In this document: positions 8,663 through 16,794 of the stretch, piece by piece
How the letters are laid out: every line of letters starts with the position of its first letter
How positions within the stretch are numbered: the stretch's first letter is position 1
The notes under the pieces: generated by a model
Databases searched by the model: none
What the model was told of the DNA's origin: nothing
What the model saw: the letters and a program-made list of their open reading frames with translations, nothing else
Origin: an uncultured Eubacteriales bacterium
Lineage (GTDB): Bacteria; Bacillota; Clostridia; Oscillospirales; CAG-272
Direction: 5' to 3'
Length of the DNA: 64,000 bases
NCBI GenBank assembly: GCA_934467415.1
Contig: CAKSLQ010000012.1
Location: 23,924-87,923, forward strand
Position numbers and translations under genes: made by a program

Positions 8663-8850
8663 GCCTTCCCCATTGGGGAAGGTGCCGCCGAACGGCGGCG
8701 GATGAGGGCATGCAGGCAGCGGGCACAGCATGGTGCGATGCCTTGCTTTCATCAATCCCTCATCAGGCGCCTACGGCGCCAGCTTCCCCCAAGGGAAGCC
8801 TAAAAGACGCTTTGCGTCTCGTACAGCTCTCCCCTTGCACAGGGGAGCCG
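8663..8850. repeat. Interspersed palindromic repeat, composite copy
   Basis: It starts with GCCTTCCCCATTGGGGAAGG and contains paired segments (GCCGCCGAACGGCGGC, GGCGCCTACGGCGCC). Bases 8663-8776 recur at 8956-9069 with a single mismatch, a 114-bp direct repeat 293 bp apart. It ends in a CTCCCCTTGCACAGGGGAG block shared with the 117-bp repeat. I see no gene here. Confidence 0.85.
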
Positions 8851-8955
8851 AATCGACCCGCGCAAATTGCAGGGCGGGGGCTTGCTCCCGCCGTTTTTGC
8901 TTTTGTTGGTGCGGGCGATTTGTGAATCGTCCCTACCGGGTTTGTGCGTGCTTTG

Positions 8956-9190
8956 GCCTTCCCCATTGGGGAAGGTGCCGCCGAACGGCGGCGGATGAGG
9001 GCATGCAGGCAGCGGGCACGGCATGGTGCGATGCCTTGCTTTCATCAATCCCTCATCAGGCGCCTACGGACGAGGATGTTTTTCGGTTTCGCTCGCGAAA
9101 TCGTCGGTGTTCAGCCGACGAAGAAAAACTCCGCGAGACGCTGCGCGTCTCGTACAGCTCTTCCCCCAAGGGAAGCCTAAGAGGCGATGT
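8956..9190. repeat. Interspersed palindromic repeat with 89-bp inserted module
   Basis: The first 114 bp copy 8663-8776. The element then switches at CCTACGG into an 89-bp module (9072-9160) with three short hairpins, which recurs inverted at 53738-53827. It ends with TTCCCCCAAGGGAAGCC, as in the other family members. It does not look coding. Confidence 0.85.
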
Positions 9191-9225
9191 TGCCGCATGA
9201 CGGCGCACACCGTTTCCATTATCCT

Positions 9226-9293
9226 GTAGGGGCGACCATTGGTCGCCCGCCCGCACAAAAGCAAAAAAGCGGGCGGCCGATGGCCGCCCCTAC
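9226..9293. repeat. GTAGGGGCGACC-type hairpin repeat
   Basis: The element runs from GTAGGGGCGACCATTGGTCG to its inverted counterpart GGCCGATGGCCGCCCCTAC, with a GCGGGC stem between. Related blocks occur at 8871-8945, 10370-10447, 23471-23500, 51119-51150 and 53918-53980. Confidence 0.7.
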
Positions 9294-9302
9294 GGTGTGA
9301 TA

Positions 9303-9569
9303 TTATTTTTGCCCCAGCAGCGTATCCGGAAATACAGCGGCATTGATCAGCGCGGCAGGGTCTGCCGCAAGCGCATCCGCGATGCTGTAAAATGCATCGA
9401 GCGTGAAATTCTTCGTCACGCCGGGCGCTTCGATCAGACTGATGAGAGAACGGCTGAGTCCGGCTTTTTCGGCAAGCTGTTCTTGTGACATACCGCGAAT
9501 CTTGCGCAGCGATGCAATCGCAATGCCGAGTTGAACCAGTCGGTCGCGATTCTTGAAATTGATGTCCAT
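9303..9569 (-). CDS. XRE-family helix-turn-helix regulator
   Basis: This small (88 aa) regulator consists almost entirely of one HTH domain: LGIAIASLRKIRGMSQEQLAEKAGLSRSLISLIEAPG. I use the ATG at 9569 (MDINFKNRD); a TTG at 9590 adds seven residues without a better ribosome site. A minus-strand TATAAT lies at 9596-9601. It is divergent from the SLOG-like gene at 9717 and may control it. Confidence 0.8.
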   Translation of the reverse strand: MDINFKNRDRLVQLGIAIASLRKIRGMSQEQLAEKAGLSRSLISLIEAPGVTKNFTLDAFYSIADALAADPAALINAAVFPDTLLGQK

Positions 9570-9641
9570 GCGCTTCACCCTGCCTTTCAACTAAAATTAT
9601 AGCCTTTCGACAGGATTTAATCCGCTTATACATATATGCAC

Positions 9642-9670
9642 TTGCTTATTTTATTAAGCAGGTGTATAAT
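9642..9670 (+). promoter_or_regulatory. Promoter with internal inverted repeat
   Basis: TTGCTT (9642-9647) and TATAAT (9665-9670) have a 17-bp spacer. The arms TGCTTA and TAAGCA form an inverted repeat overlapping the -35 and spacer, a possible operator for the neighbouring XRE protein. Confidence 0.6.
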
Positions 9671-9716
9671 AACAGATGTAATTGTACAAATCTATAAGCA
9701 AATCGAGGTGTGCAGG

Positions 9717-10181
9717 ATGGAGAGACCGTTTCGCGTGAGTCTGATCGGCGATGCCGCCGCGGCGCAGAAGCGGGCCGTGTTCCGCACGATAGCAAAACTG
9801 GCCGGGCGCTGCCTCTTTTACAAAGAACGGGTGGACTTTTTGCTCGGCGGCGACGCCGCCTTTCTCCGCGTTGCCGCGGCGGCCGTGCGCTGCGCAAACG
9901 AAGCGCGTCCGAGCACGACGGCGCGGCTGCTGCTGTTCCTGCCCGACGAGGGCGAACCGCACGGCGGCTGCCCGGACTTCGGCTGTGCGTTCGACGGTAT
10001 CGAGCGTATCCCGGCCGCACCGGGTGCGGCGTTTCCGTCCCATCTGCGCGCCTTGGTGGATCGCGCGGACTTCTGCGCCTTTTACTTGGCCGTGCCCATG
10101 CGGGACACCTGCGCGGCGATGGCCTATGCCGCTGCGGCGCAAAAGCCGCTCTGCAATCTGGCGGACGATTTTTTGCCGTGA
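9717..10181 (+). CDS. SLOG/DUF1273-like hypothetical protein
   Basis: This 154-residue protein has the layout of small Rossmann-type SLOG proteins of Clostridia. It has FRVSLIGD at the N-terminus, VDFLLGGDAAFLRVAAAAVR (resembling the EFLVGxxGxFD..v...ir pattern of that group), a central LLLFLPDEGEP, and MAYAAAAQKPLCNLAD at the end. Such proteins are thought to bind nucleotide-derived ligands; the role here is unknown. The start is the ATG at 9717 with GAGGTG upstream; an upstream in-frame ATG at 9636 overlaps the promoter and is unlikely. The assignment to SLOG is by pattern only. Confidence 0.65.
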   Translation: MERPFRVSLIGDAAAAQKRAVFRTIAKLAGRCLFYKERVDFLLGGDAAFLRVAAAAVRCANEARPSTTARLLLFLPDEGEPHGGCPDFGCAFDGIERIPAAPGAAFPSHLRALVDRADFCAFYLAVPMRDTCAAMAYAAAAQKPLCNLADDFLP

Positions 10182-10189
10182 GAAAAATT

Positions 10190-10447
10190 TAGCCCCCTCG
10201 GTGAGGGGGCTGTCACCGGTAGGTGACTGGGGGAGTTTTTTGCGGAGAGCAAAACTCCTTCCACCGCTTACGCGGTCCCCCTCCCTCACCGAGGGAGGTA
10301 AAAGATACTCCGCGCGCGGACGCGGTGGGAGACAGACGGCGCCCTACGGTGTGCGCGCGGTTTATACATCCGGTAGGGGTCGGCGCCCTCGACGACCCGC
10401 TCCAACAAAGGCAAAAACGGGTCGGCGCGTATTTTCGTCCCCCTACG
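10190..10447. repeat. Two abutting interspersed repeats
   Basis: The first (about 10190-10305) starts with GCCCCCTCGGTGAGGGGGC and closes with CCTCCCTCACCGAGGGAGG. The second (10370-10447) begins CCGGTAGGGGTCGGCGCC; its first 30 bp are identical, in reverse complement, to 23471-23500 inside the prophage. No gene is supported here. Confidence 0.7.
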
Positions 10448-11921
10448 CCGTTTTTTCTTTCTTCAGGATATACTTCACCGTCGCGACGGCGAGGACGAGG
10501 TCGGCGGCGATCCATGCGCCGGGGTCGCCGAAGCAGACGGCGGCAAACGCCGCATTTGATGCGGTGTTATCAACCGGTCCTCCGTTGACAACGGCGGGCA
10601 GAAATGCGCAGATCAGCATACGGGCGACCAGCTCGGCAATGCCCGCGCCGAGGACGTAGCCGGGGCGGGAAATGCCCTGCACGGCGTTGCGCATGACAAA
10701 CAGCGCGCCGAGAATCACAAACAGCGCAAGATCTACGAGGATATACGTATTGCCGTAGCGCAGGGAGGTCTCGGTGATCTTATCCGCGCTGAGGAAAATG
10801 TGCTGGTACGCGCCGCCGAGCGTGAGCAGGCCGCCGCAGAGCAGGACGGCCGCGGTGAGGATGAGCATCATGACGAAGGTTTGCAGCGTGCCGCGGCGGA
10901 TGCGCGCGCGGTCGCCGCGCCCGTAGTTCTGCGCGTTGTAGCCGAGCAGACCCGAGCCGAGGCCGTTGTAGGCGGTCATCAGGAAGTTGATGAGCTTGTT
11001 CGCCGCGCCGAAGCCGTTCTGCGCGGGCGTACCCGCCGCCATTTCGCCCGCCGCGGTGAGGTCAAATTTCACCACCGCGCCCTGCATCACGATGATACCG
11101 ACGGCGAGGATGGAGAATTGCAGGCCGAGCGGAACGCCCTGCCTGATGTGCGCCGTGAGCGCGGGCATCGGCACGCGCCAGTCCTCCCGCTCCGGGCGGA
11201 GCGCCGGGTATTTGCGCAGGGTGTAGACCGTGCAGCCGATGAGGCTGAGCAGCTGCGCCATGACCGTGGCGATCGCCGCACCGGCGGGGCCCATGCGGAG
11301 CGGCACGAGGAAGAGCAGGTCAAGCCCCACGTTGAGCGCGGTGGAGACCGCGAGGAAGAGCAGCGGCGTAAACGAGTCGCCGAAGGCGCGCAGAATGCCG
11401 CAGATCAGGTTGTAGCCGATCTGCGCGATCGTGCCGATGAAGATGATGAGGCAGTAGGTGCGCGCCGCGGCGTAGACCTCGCCGTGCGCGGGCGTCACGT
11501 TGATGAGCGCGAGCATCTGCGGCAGGAGCAGGATGGACAGCGCGGTCAGAAACGCGGAGATGACGAGCGACAGCTCGATCTGCGCCGCAAAGGAGCGGCG
11601 CACCCCGCGCGCGTCGCGGCTGCCGACGCAGCCTGCGGTGATGACGCTGAAGCCCGCCGTGCAGCCGAAGGCGAATTGCAGAAAAATGAACGTGAGCGGG
11701 AAGGTGTCGTTGACGCCCGCCACCTGCTCGGCGGTGAGCACCTGTCCGCAGATGATGGCGTCAGTCAGCGTGTAGATCTGCTGCAGATAATAGGAAAGAA
11801 TAATCGGCGCGGCGTAGAGCAGGATAACGCGCCAGGGCTTGCCCTCGGTCAGCTCGACCGGGTGCGAGAGCGCGCCGAACACGGCGCGCAGGCCGCGCGG
11901 CTTTGTTTCGGACTGCTTCAA
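10443..11921 (-). CDS. MATE-family efflux transporter (downstream paralogue)
   Basis: This 492-residue MATE exporter has the conserved start PWRVILLYAAPIILSYYLQQIYTLTDAIICGQ and twelve predicted membrane helices. The only well-placed start is a TTG at 11921 with AAGGAGG eight bases upstream; no ATG fits. It lies 21 bp after a close paralogue of near-equal length, clearly a tandem duplication. The two may be co-transcribed from the promoter at 13456-13483. The substrate is unknown. Confidence 0.9.
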   Translation of the reverse strand: MKQSETKPRGLRAVFGALSHPVELTEGKPWRVILLYAAPIILSYYLQQIYTLTDAIICGQVLTAEQVAGVNDTFPLTFIFLQFAFGCTAGFSVITAGCVGSRDARGVRRSFAAQIELSLVISAFLTALSILLLPQMLALINVTPAHGEVYAAARTYCLIIFIGTIAQIGYNLICGILRAFGDSFTPLLFLAVSTALNVGLDLLFLVPLRMGPAGAAIATVMAQLLSLIGCTVYTLRKYPALRPEREDWRVPMPALTAHIRQGVPLGLQFSILAVGIIVMQGAVVKFDLTAAGEMAAGTPAQNGFGAANKLINFLMTAYNGLGSGLLGYNAQNYGRGDRARIRRGTLQTFVMMLILTAAVLLCGGLLTLGGAYQHIFLSADKITETSLRYGNTYILVDLALFVILGALFVMRNAVQGISRPGYVLGAGIAELVARMLICAFLPAVVNGGPVDNTASNAAFAAVCFGDPGAWIAADLVLAVATVKYILKKEKTA

Positions 11922-11942
11922 AGCGAAAACCTCCTTCGGAAG

Positions 11943-13415
11943 TCAGGATCGTTTTTTCAAAATATACTTCACCGTCGGGACGGCGAGGACGAGGTCGGCG
12001 GCGATCCATGCGCCGGGGTCGCCGAAGCAGACGGCGGCAAACGCCGCGCCCGATGCGGTGCTGTTGATCGGCGCGCCATTGACGAGCAGGGGCAGAAATG
12101 CGCAGATCAGCGAGCGCACGACCAGTTCGGCGATGCCCGCGGCGAGGACGTAGCCGGAGCGGGAAATGCCCTGCACGGCGTTGCGCAGGACGTGGATGAG
12201 GCCGAGCAGCACATAGAGCGCGAGATCGACGAGGATGTAGGTGTTCCCGTAGCGGAGCGAGGCCTCGCTGATCTTGTCCGCGCTGAGAAAGATGCGCTGG
12301 TACACGCCGCCGCGCGTGAGCAGCCCGCCGCAGACCGTGAGAATGACCGTAAGGATCAGCATCATCAAAAGGGTTTGCAGCGTGCCGCGGCGGATGCGTT
12401 CGCGGTCGCCCGCGCCGTGGTTCTGCGCGTTGTAGCCGAGCAGACCGGAGCCGAGGCCGGTGTAGGCCGCCATCAGGAATTTGAGCAGCTTGTTTGCCGC
12501 GCCGAAGCCGTTCTGCGCGGGCGCGCCTGCCGCCATTTCGCCCGCCGGGGTGAGGTCAAATTTCACCACCGCGCCTTGCATCACGATGATGCCGATGGCG
12601 AGGATGGAGAATTGCAGCCCGAGCGGGATGCCTTGCCGCAGATGCGCGGCGGCGAGCTTCGCGTCCGGGCGGAAGTCCCCGCGCCGCGGGCGCAGCGCGG
12701 GATAGCGCCGGAGCGTGTAGGCGACCCCGGCGATGAGGCTGACCAGCTGAGAGACCACCGTGGCGATCGCCGCGCCCATCGGACCCATGCGCAGCGGGAT
12801 GAGGAACAGCAGGTCGAGGCCGACGTTGAGCACGGTGGAGAGCAGCAGGAAGACGAGCGACGAGAACGAGTCGCCCAGTGCGCGCAGGACACCGCAGACC
12901 AGGTTGTAGCCGATCTGCGTGAAGATGCCGAGGAAGATCACGAGGCAATAGGTGTAGGCCGCGCTGTAAACCTCGCCGTGCGCCTCGGTGATGTGAAGGA
13001 GCGCGAGCAGCTGCGGCAGCAGCGCCGCCGAAACGGCAGTCAGCAGGGCGGAGATGCCGATCGACAGCTCGATCTGCGTCACAAAGGAGCGGCGCAGGCC
13101 GTCCTCGTCGCCGCTGCCGACGCAGCCTGCGGTGATGACGCTGAAGCCCGCCGTGCAGCCGAAGGCGAATTGCAGAAAGATGAACGTGAGCGGGAACGTG
13201 TCGTTGACGCCCGCCACCTGCCCGGCCGTGAGCACCTGCCCGCAGATGATGGCGTCGGTCAGCGTGTAGATCTGCTGCAGATAATAGGAAAGAATGATCG
13301 GCGCGGCGTAGAGCAGGATAACGCGCCAGGGTGTGCCGCGCGTGAGATCGACCGGGTGTGAAAAGGCGGCAAAGGCTGTACGGAGACGGCCGGAGCCCGC
13401 ATTTTTCTGCCGCAC
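11943..13415 (-). CDS. MATE-family efflux transporter (upstream paralogue)
   Basis: This 490-residue MATE exporter is very similar to its downstream neighbour, including the block GQVLTAGQVAGVNDTFPLTFIFLQFAFGCTAG. I place the start at the GTG at 13415 (VRQKNAGSG), six bases after GGGAGGT; this gives the same length as the paralogue. Longer starts would overlap the promoter. The pair may form homo- or heteromeric pumps or export different substrates. Confidence 0.9.
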   Translation of the reverse strand: MRQKNAGSGRLRTAFAAFSHPVDLTRGTPWRVILLYAAPIILSYYLQQIYTLTDAIICGQVLTAGQVAGVNDTFPLTFIFLQFAFGCTAGFSVITAGCVGSGDEDGLRRSFVTQIELSIGISALLTAVSAALLPQLLALLHITEAHGEVYSAAYTYCLVIFLGIFTQIGYNLVCGVLRALGDSFSSLVFLLLSTVLNVGLDLLFLIPLRMGPMGAAIATVVSQLVSLIAGVAYTLRRYPALRPRRGDFRPDAKLAAAHLRQGIPLGLQFSILAIGIIVMQGAVVKFDLTPAGEMAAGAPAQNGFGAANKLLKFLMAAYTGLGSGLLGYNAQNHGAGDRERIRRGTLQTLLMMLILTVILTVCGGLLTRGGVYQRIFLSADKISEASLRYGNTYILVDLALYVLLGLIHVLRNAVQGISRSGYVLAAGIAELVVRSLICAFLPLLVNGAPINSTASGAAFAAVCFGDPGAWIAADLVLAVPTVKYILKKRS

Positions 13416-13455
13416 GATGAGCACCTCCCGGAATGGAATTTCTGAAAACAGAATC

Positions 13456-13483
13456 ATTATATGCGGATTTTGAAAAAAAGCAA
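13456..13483 (-). promoter_or_regulatory. Promoter of the tandem MATE genes
   Basis: On the minus strand, TTGCTT (13483-13478) and TATAAT (13461-13456) are separated by 16 bp, about 40 bp before the GTG start. Confidence 0.65.
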
Positions 13484-13552
13484 GAGGAAAATAGAAAAAT
13501 ATAAGCATCCGATAAAAAAATCAAAAAAGTTTTGAAAAATCGAAATTTCCTG

Positions 13553-13581
13553 TTGCATTTTTGTTTTGGGCGTGCTATAAT
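13553..13581 (+). promoter_or_regulatory. Promoter of tRNA-Val
   Basis: TTGCAT (13553-13558) and TATAAT (13576-13581) have a 17-bp spacer, and the tRNA begins 17 bp later. Confidence 0.8.
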
Positions 13582-13598
13582 AAATCCACGCGACAAAC

Positions 13599-13675
13599 GG
13601 AGGCATAGCTCAGCTGGTTAGAGTACTTGCTTGACATGCAAGGGGTCACTGGTTCGATTCCAGTTGTCTCCACCA
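13599..13675 (+). tRNA. tRNA-Val(GAC)
   Basis: The 77-nt cloverleaf has acceptor arms GGAGGCA and TGTCTCC (one G-U pair), anticodon stem CTTGC/GCAAG with loop TTGACAT giving GAC, a T-arm with loop TTCGATT, and an encoded CCA. Its last 18 bases are the prophage attachment core, so after integration the 3' end is shared with phage DNA but unchanged. Confidence 0.95.
13658..13675 (+). other. attL core of the prophage
   Basis: TTCCAGTTGTCTCCACCA, the 3' end of tRNA-Val, is repeated exactly at 50943-50960. The integrase gene lies just inside, as usual for integration into tRNA 3' ends. Confidence 0.93.
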
Positions 13676-13709
13676 AAAAGCCCGCAAACCTTGTGTTTGC
13701 GGGCTTTTT
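13676..13709 (+). terminator. Terminator after tRNA-Val, prophage side
   Basis: The stem arms AAAAAGCCCGCAAAC and GTTTGCGGGCTTTTT lie immediately after the tRNA. It is on the phage side of attL, so the phage supplies a replacement terminator; the original lies after attR. Its first ~20 bases recur at 63911-63932. Confidence 0.85.
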
Positions 13710-13718
13710 CATTTTTCG

Positions 13719-13740
13719 TACACGAATTTTACACGAATTT
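13719..13740 (+). repeat. Integrase arm-site repeats at attL
   Basis: TACACGAATTT occurs twice in tandem (13719-13729, 13730-13740). An equivalent tandem pair with the same 11-bp period lies inside attR at 50799-50820. Such paired repeats beside the core are typical arm-type binding sites of tyrosine integrases. Confidence 0.7.
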
Positions 13741-13764
13741 TGGGGGATGTGCGGAATGGTTTTG

Positions 13765-14907
13765 TCATTTTACTTTGTTGAGGACAGAAAGTGAACGCTC
13801 ACTCTCGCGCGGATAGAGGTGCGCGTAGGTGTTCCAGGTCATTTCGATTTTAGCGTGCCCGAGCCGCCGGGCAATCTCCTGAATGTTGATGCCCTCGTTG
13901 GCAAGCAGGCTGGCATGGCTGTGCCGGAAGTCGTGGACGCGGATATGCTTCAGACCGGCCATATCCGCATAACGGCGATTGTGACGGTCCACATTGGAAT
14001 CTATGAGCACACCGTTTTCTCCACCGCCGCATACGCGGTAGTTATCACAAAAAGCGTCTCGCGCTGCGAGGCGCTTTTTGTATTCTGCGAGAATTTCCAT
14101 CAGCGGCTCGGGGATTTCGATGGTGCGGTAGGATGTTTTATTCTTAGGCAGCGTTTCAACCGCGCTTTCTCCTTTGACCTTCTGCGTAACCGATCGACGG
14201 ACGGTGAGCAGGCCCCCGTTGATGTCCGACCAGCGCAGCGCGTTGATTTCGCCCTTGCGCATCCCCATATAGTAGGCGATGCAGAAAAAAACATAGTACG
14301 CATATTCGGAGAGGGTGCCTTTTGTCTCGGCATCCGCCAATGCTGCCGCCTTATACCGCAAAAATTCATCTGCGGTATAGTATTGCAGTTTGTCGGTCGG
14401 CGGGGTGAAATCGGTGTCTTTGAAATTGCCGACGGTCAGAAGCGGATTGCGGGGAAGGTGTTCCATCTTGACGGCAAAGTTCAGCATTGTGCGAAATTCG
14501 CCGTAGATGTTCTTCTGCGTTTTCGGCGCGAGTGAAAGCACCGTGATCGACTGCTTCCAGTCCTGGAGCTTTTGCGCGTTCAGGCGATCGAGCCGTTCTT
14601 TCTGCATGGTTGGGAGGACATAGCGGTTCAGTATGCGTTCCGTCTTCTCTGCCGTAGAGCGGCGAACCTCTGTGCGTTTTGCGGCAAGGTACTTTGCCGC
14701 CAGCTCGCCGACGGTCATGCGCTCGGCGGGCGTGATTTGCCCGGTCTTATATTCGGCTGTAAGTTGGGATTCAAGAAGCTTTGCCGCCTCGGCGCCGACT
14801 GCCGTGCGCGTGAGGCTGTGTGCCTTGCCGTTTTTGTCGGTATAGTTGACGCGGACGGTGTATAGGAACAGCCCGTCCCGTTTTTTATTGGTTTTGTAGA
14901 TGGGCAA
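13765..14907 (-). CDS. int: Phage tyrosine integrase
   Basis: This is a tyrosine recombinase of about 380 residues. It has an N-terminal AP2-like arm-binding region (YKTNKKRDGLFLYTVRVNYTDKNG), a SAM-like core-binding domain, then the catalytic domain. Active-site residues are visible: Arg in MGMRKGEI, His and Arg in HDFRHSHAS, His in LGHAK, and the nucleophile Tyr in NTYAHLYP. It should integrate and excise the prophage at the tRNA-Val site. Two starts are possible: a GTG at 14916, or a TTG at 14907 five bases after GAGGTGA, which I prefer. It is transcribed towards attL. Confidence 0.95.
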   Translation of the reverse strand: MPIYKTNKKRDGLFLYTVRVNYTDKNGKAHSLTRTAVGAEAAKLLESQLTAEYKTGQITPAERMTVGELAAKYLAAKRTEVRRSTAEKTERILNRYVLPTMQKERLDRLNAQKLQDWKQSITVLSLAPKTQKNIYGEFRTMLNFAVKMEHLPRNPLLTVGNFKDTDFTPPTDKLQYYTADEFLRYKAAALADAETKGTLSEYAYYVFFCIAYYMGMRKGEINALRWSDINGGLLTVRRSVTQKVKGESAVETLPKNKTSYRTIEIPEPLMEILAEYKKRLAARDAFCDNYRVCGGGENGVLIDSNVDRHNRRYADMAGLKHIRVHDFRHSHASLLANEGINIQEIARRLGHAKIEMTWNTYAHLYPRESERSLSVLNKVK

Positions 14908-14941
14908 GAGAGTCACCTCGATTCTGACTTTGTGCGAAAAA

Positions 14942-15904
14942 TCAGTCCTTCTCGCGCAAGCAGTCTTTCATAGTCAAATACATAATCCGTCCAAAGGCTT
15001 CATCTACCGCATCAGCGACAGAATCGACATCTTCTTCAGACAGGTAGAGCCGAGAAATACTAAGTGCATCAAACAGTTCGTAACATACCAAACGGATGCT
15101 GTCATCGGCATGTGCCTTTAAGAATCCAGACACATAGAAACGATATTTATTTCCTTTTGCAAGGATCGTCTCAAACAAATCTGTCATGTCATGCAAAGCC
15201 GCTATTTTATACACATATTCGCCAACCCAGAGGCTCAGGTCGTCAATAAGAGCATCTGTGTCACTATGCATCACTGTATACGTAGCGCCCGGTTCGAGAT
15301 ACTCGCTTTCCAAAGCGCCCAATGCAAAGAACGGCAGAACCAAATCGCAGAGTTCAGCATGACCGCGTTCGGTGTGACTTGCAAGCGTAACTACTGAAGT
15401 CGCAATGAATCCGGTCGCTCTTTCGAGCGCATGTACGCAGCTATTATATGTCTGCATATCCTGCTCTGTTTTTGCGGATGTTTCACACAGTTCACTTTCA
15501 TCTTGTAAGCAATCCATTTGTGCCGTATTGTTCTCGCGCTGTGCGCTGTCTCTCCGTGCCGCAAGACTTTTTCTTTTTGAGCTGCAGGCGGCAGACAGCA
15601 AATAGAGAAAGAACAATGCAAAGAGTACATAGTATATGATCGGGAAGGCAGGCCCGATTATGCCGCGAAAAAGCGTTTTGCCACAGATGACCCAGACAAG
15701 CCCGACGATCCACAAGATAATATCTGCTATCGTTGTCATTGTCGGCAGATACTTAAATGCCAGGGGGTAAAGCAAGACAACTACTGCAAGCAGCCATGCA
15801 GGCGCATTCAAAGCCAGGAACGGCGGTACAATTACAACGGAGAGCACCAGTAAAGTGATAAAGTCGAAAATGTGTCTAAACAATGCTGAGAAGAATTGTT
15901 TCAT
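14942..15904 (-). CDS. Membrane protein of unknown function (prophage accessory)
   Basis: This 320-residue protein has three or four hydrophobic helices in the first ~110 residues (ITLLVLSVVIVPPFLALNAP, LLAVVVLLYPLAF, IIYYVLFALFFLYLLSAAC). A charged linker and an ~180-residue cytoplasmic domain follow. I do not recognise the family. Its A+T content is higher than the phage structural genes, and it lies in the lysogeny cluster between integrase and the ImmA-like protease, where accessory genes expressed by the prophage are common. Superinfection exclusion or defence is possible but not shown. The ATG has GGGAG upstream. Confidence 0.75.
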   Translation of the reverse strand: MKQFFSALFRHIFDFITLLVLSVVIVPPFLALNAPAWLLAVVVLLYPLAFKYLPTMTTIADIILWIVGLVWVICGKTLFRGIIGPAFPIIYYVLFALFFLYLLSAACSSKRKSLAARRDSAQRENNTAQMDCLQDESELCETSAKTEQDMQTYNSCVHALERATGFIATSVVTLASHTERGHAELCDLVLPFFALGALESEYLEPGATYTVMHSDTDALIDDLSLWVGEYVYKIAALHDMTDLFETILAKGNKYRFYVSGFLKAHADDSIRLVCYELFDALSISRLYLSEEDVDSVADAVDEAFGRIMYLTMKDCLREKD

Positions 15905-15933
15905 GCTTTTTTCTCCCTATTCAAATTTTGGTT

Positions 15934-16794
15934 TCAGTCGCAAAAGCAGCATTTACAGGGCGTTTTTTCAAGCGCGGCTGCTTCTGATATGGAGACGGCG
16001 TGCGTGCTTCTGCGTTGAATCTGAAAACAAGTCGCTTTATGATACCGCTTGCCGCAGCTTGTGATATAGACGATTTCTTCCTGCTCGGGCTCATCGGCGG
16101 AGAGGGCTGCGGCAGAAAGTGTCGGTTCGGTCGGCGTTGGTTCTGCGCGGGTACGCGCGGTGATGACGGTGGTTTGCTGCGGCGCTTGATCGGCGGCATA
16201 CACGGGCTTACGGAAAAACGCCGTTGCTGCAAGTATGATGCTGATCGCGAGCGCAACACCGATGCATACACGGAAAACCGGAAAAGGACGGCACGGCACT
16301 TTCTGTGGCTCGGATTGCAATTCCGCGAGCACATGCGCCGCACGTTCACGGTCCAGGAGCGTCATCCGCTGGATCTGCTTGACGGTGCGGACGCGCGCTG
16401 CACGCAGCGCATCGAGCGGCGCGAGCAAGGCGTAGGCAAAGGCATCCGCTTCGCGCTCCTGGGCGGTGTCCGATGCGTCATACCCGCGTGCGCCGGTTGC
16501 GATATGCCGCAGCACGATATGCCCGATTTCGTGTGCCAGGGAAAACAGCCGCGTGCCGACGCTGGAGGTATCGTCATAAAATACGACATTGCAATCCATT
16601 ACGCGGGCGCAGAATGCCGGACAGCGCGTATAGTCATCAAACGGCAGTTTCTCGATGATGGGGGCGCCTTCGGCGTAGGTCAACAGCTTATACCCAAGGG
16701 CATCGCAAAGGTGTCGCATGGTATCGAGACGCAGGGGCAAGGCGAGTTTGTACTGTTTTGCGAAATCGTCGGCAATGCGAATGATGTTCTCCAT
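15934..16794 (-). CDS. ImmA/IrrE-like metallopeptidase with membrane anchor
   Basis: The N-terminal ~160 residues are an ImmA/IrrE-type zinc metallopeptidase, with HEIGHIVLRH and a downstream EREADAFAYALL that supplies the third ligand. ImmA-type enzymes inactivate phage repressors after a signal. Here a transmembrane segment (CIGVALAISIILAATAFF, about residues 175-195), a Pro/Thr-rich linker and a C-terminal Cys/His-rich domain (YITSCGKRYHKATC... PCKCCFC) follow. A membrane tether and added metal- or DNA-binding-like domain are unusual. It is encoded next to the repressor it may regulate. Confidence 0.85.
   Translation of the reverse strand: MENIIRIADDFAKQYKLALPLRLDTMRHLCDALGYKLLTYAEGAPIIEKLPFDDYTRCPAFCARVMDCNVVFYDDTSSVGTRLFSLAHEIGHIVLRHIATGARGYDASDTAQEREADAFAYALLAPLDALRAARVRTVKQIQRMTLLDRERAAHVLAELQSEPQKVPCRPFPVFRVCIGVALAISIILAATAFFRKPVYAADQAPQQTTVITARTRAEPTPTEPTLSAAALSADEPEQEEIVYITSCGKRYHKATCFQIQRRSTHAVSISEAAALEKTPCKCCFCD

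Noticed and set aside
8663..9190. Possible insertion sequence
   Set aside because: There is no transposase frame and the paired ends are internal palindromes; a small non-coding repeat explains it better.
10800..13361. Plus-strand open frame of 853 codons
   Set aside because: It covers both tandem MATE genes in antisense and its internal repetition simply mirrors their duplication.
13719..13740. Possible promoter -10/-35 repeats near attL
   Set aside because: The tandem TACACGAATTT units do not resemble promoter boxes and have counterparts only at attR, which fits integrase arm sites.
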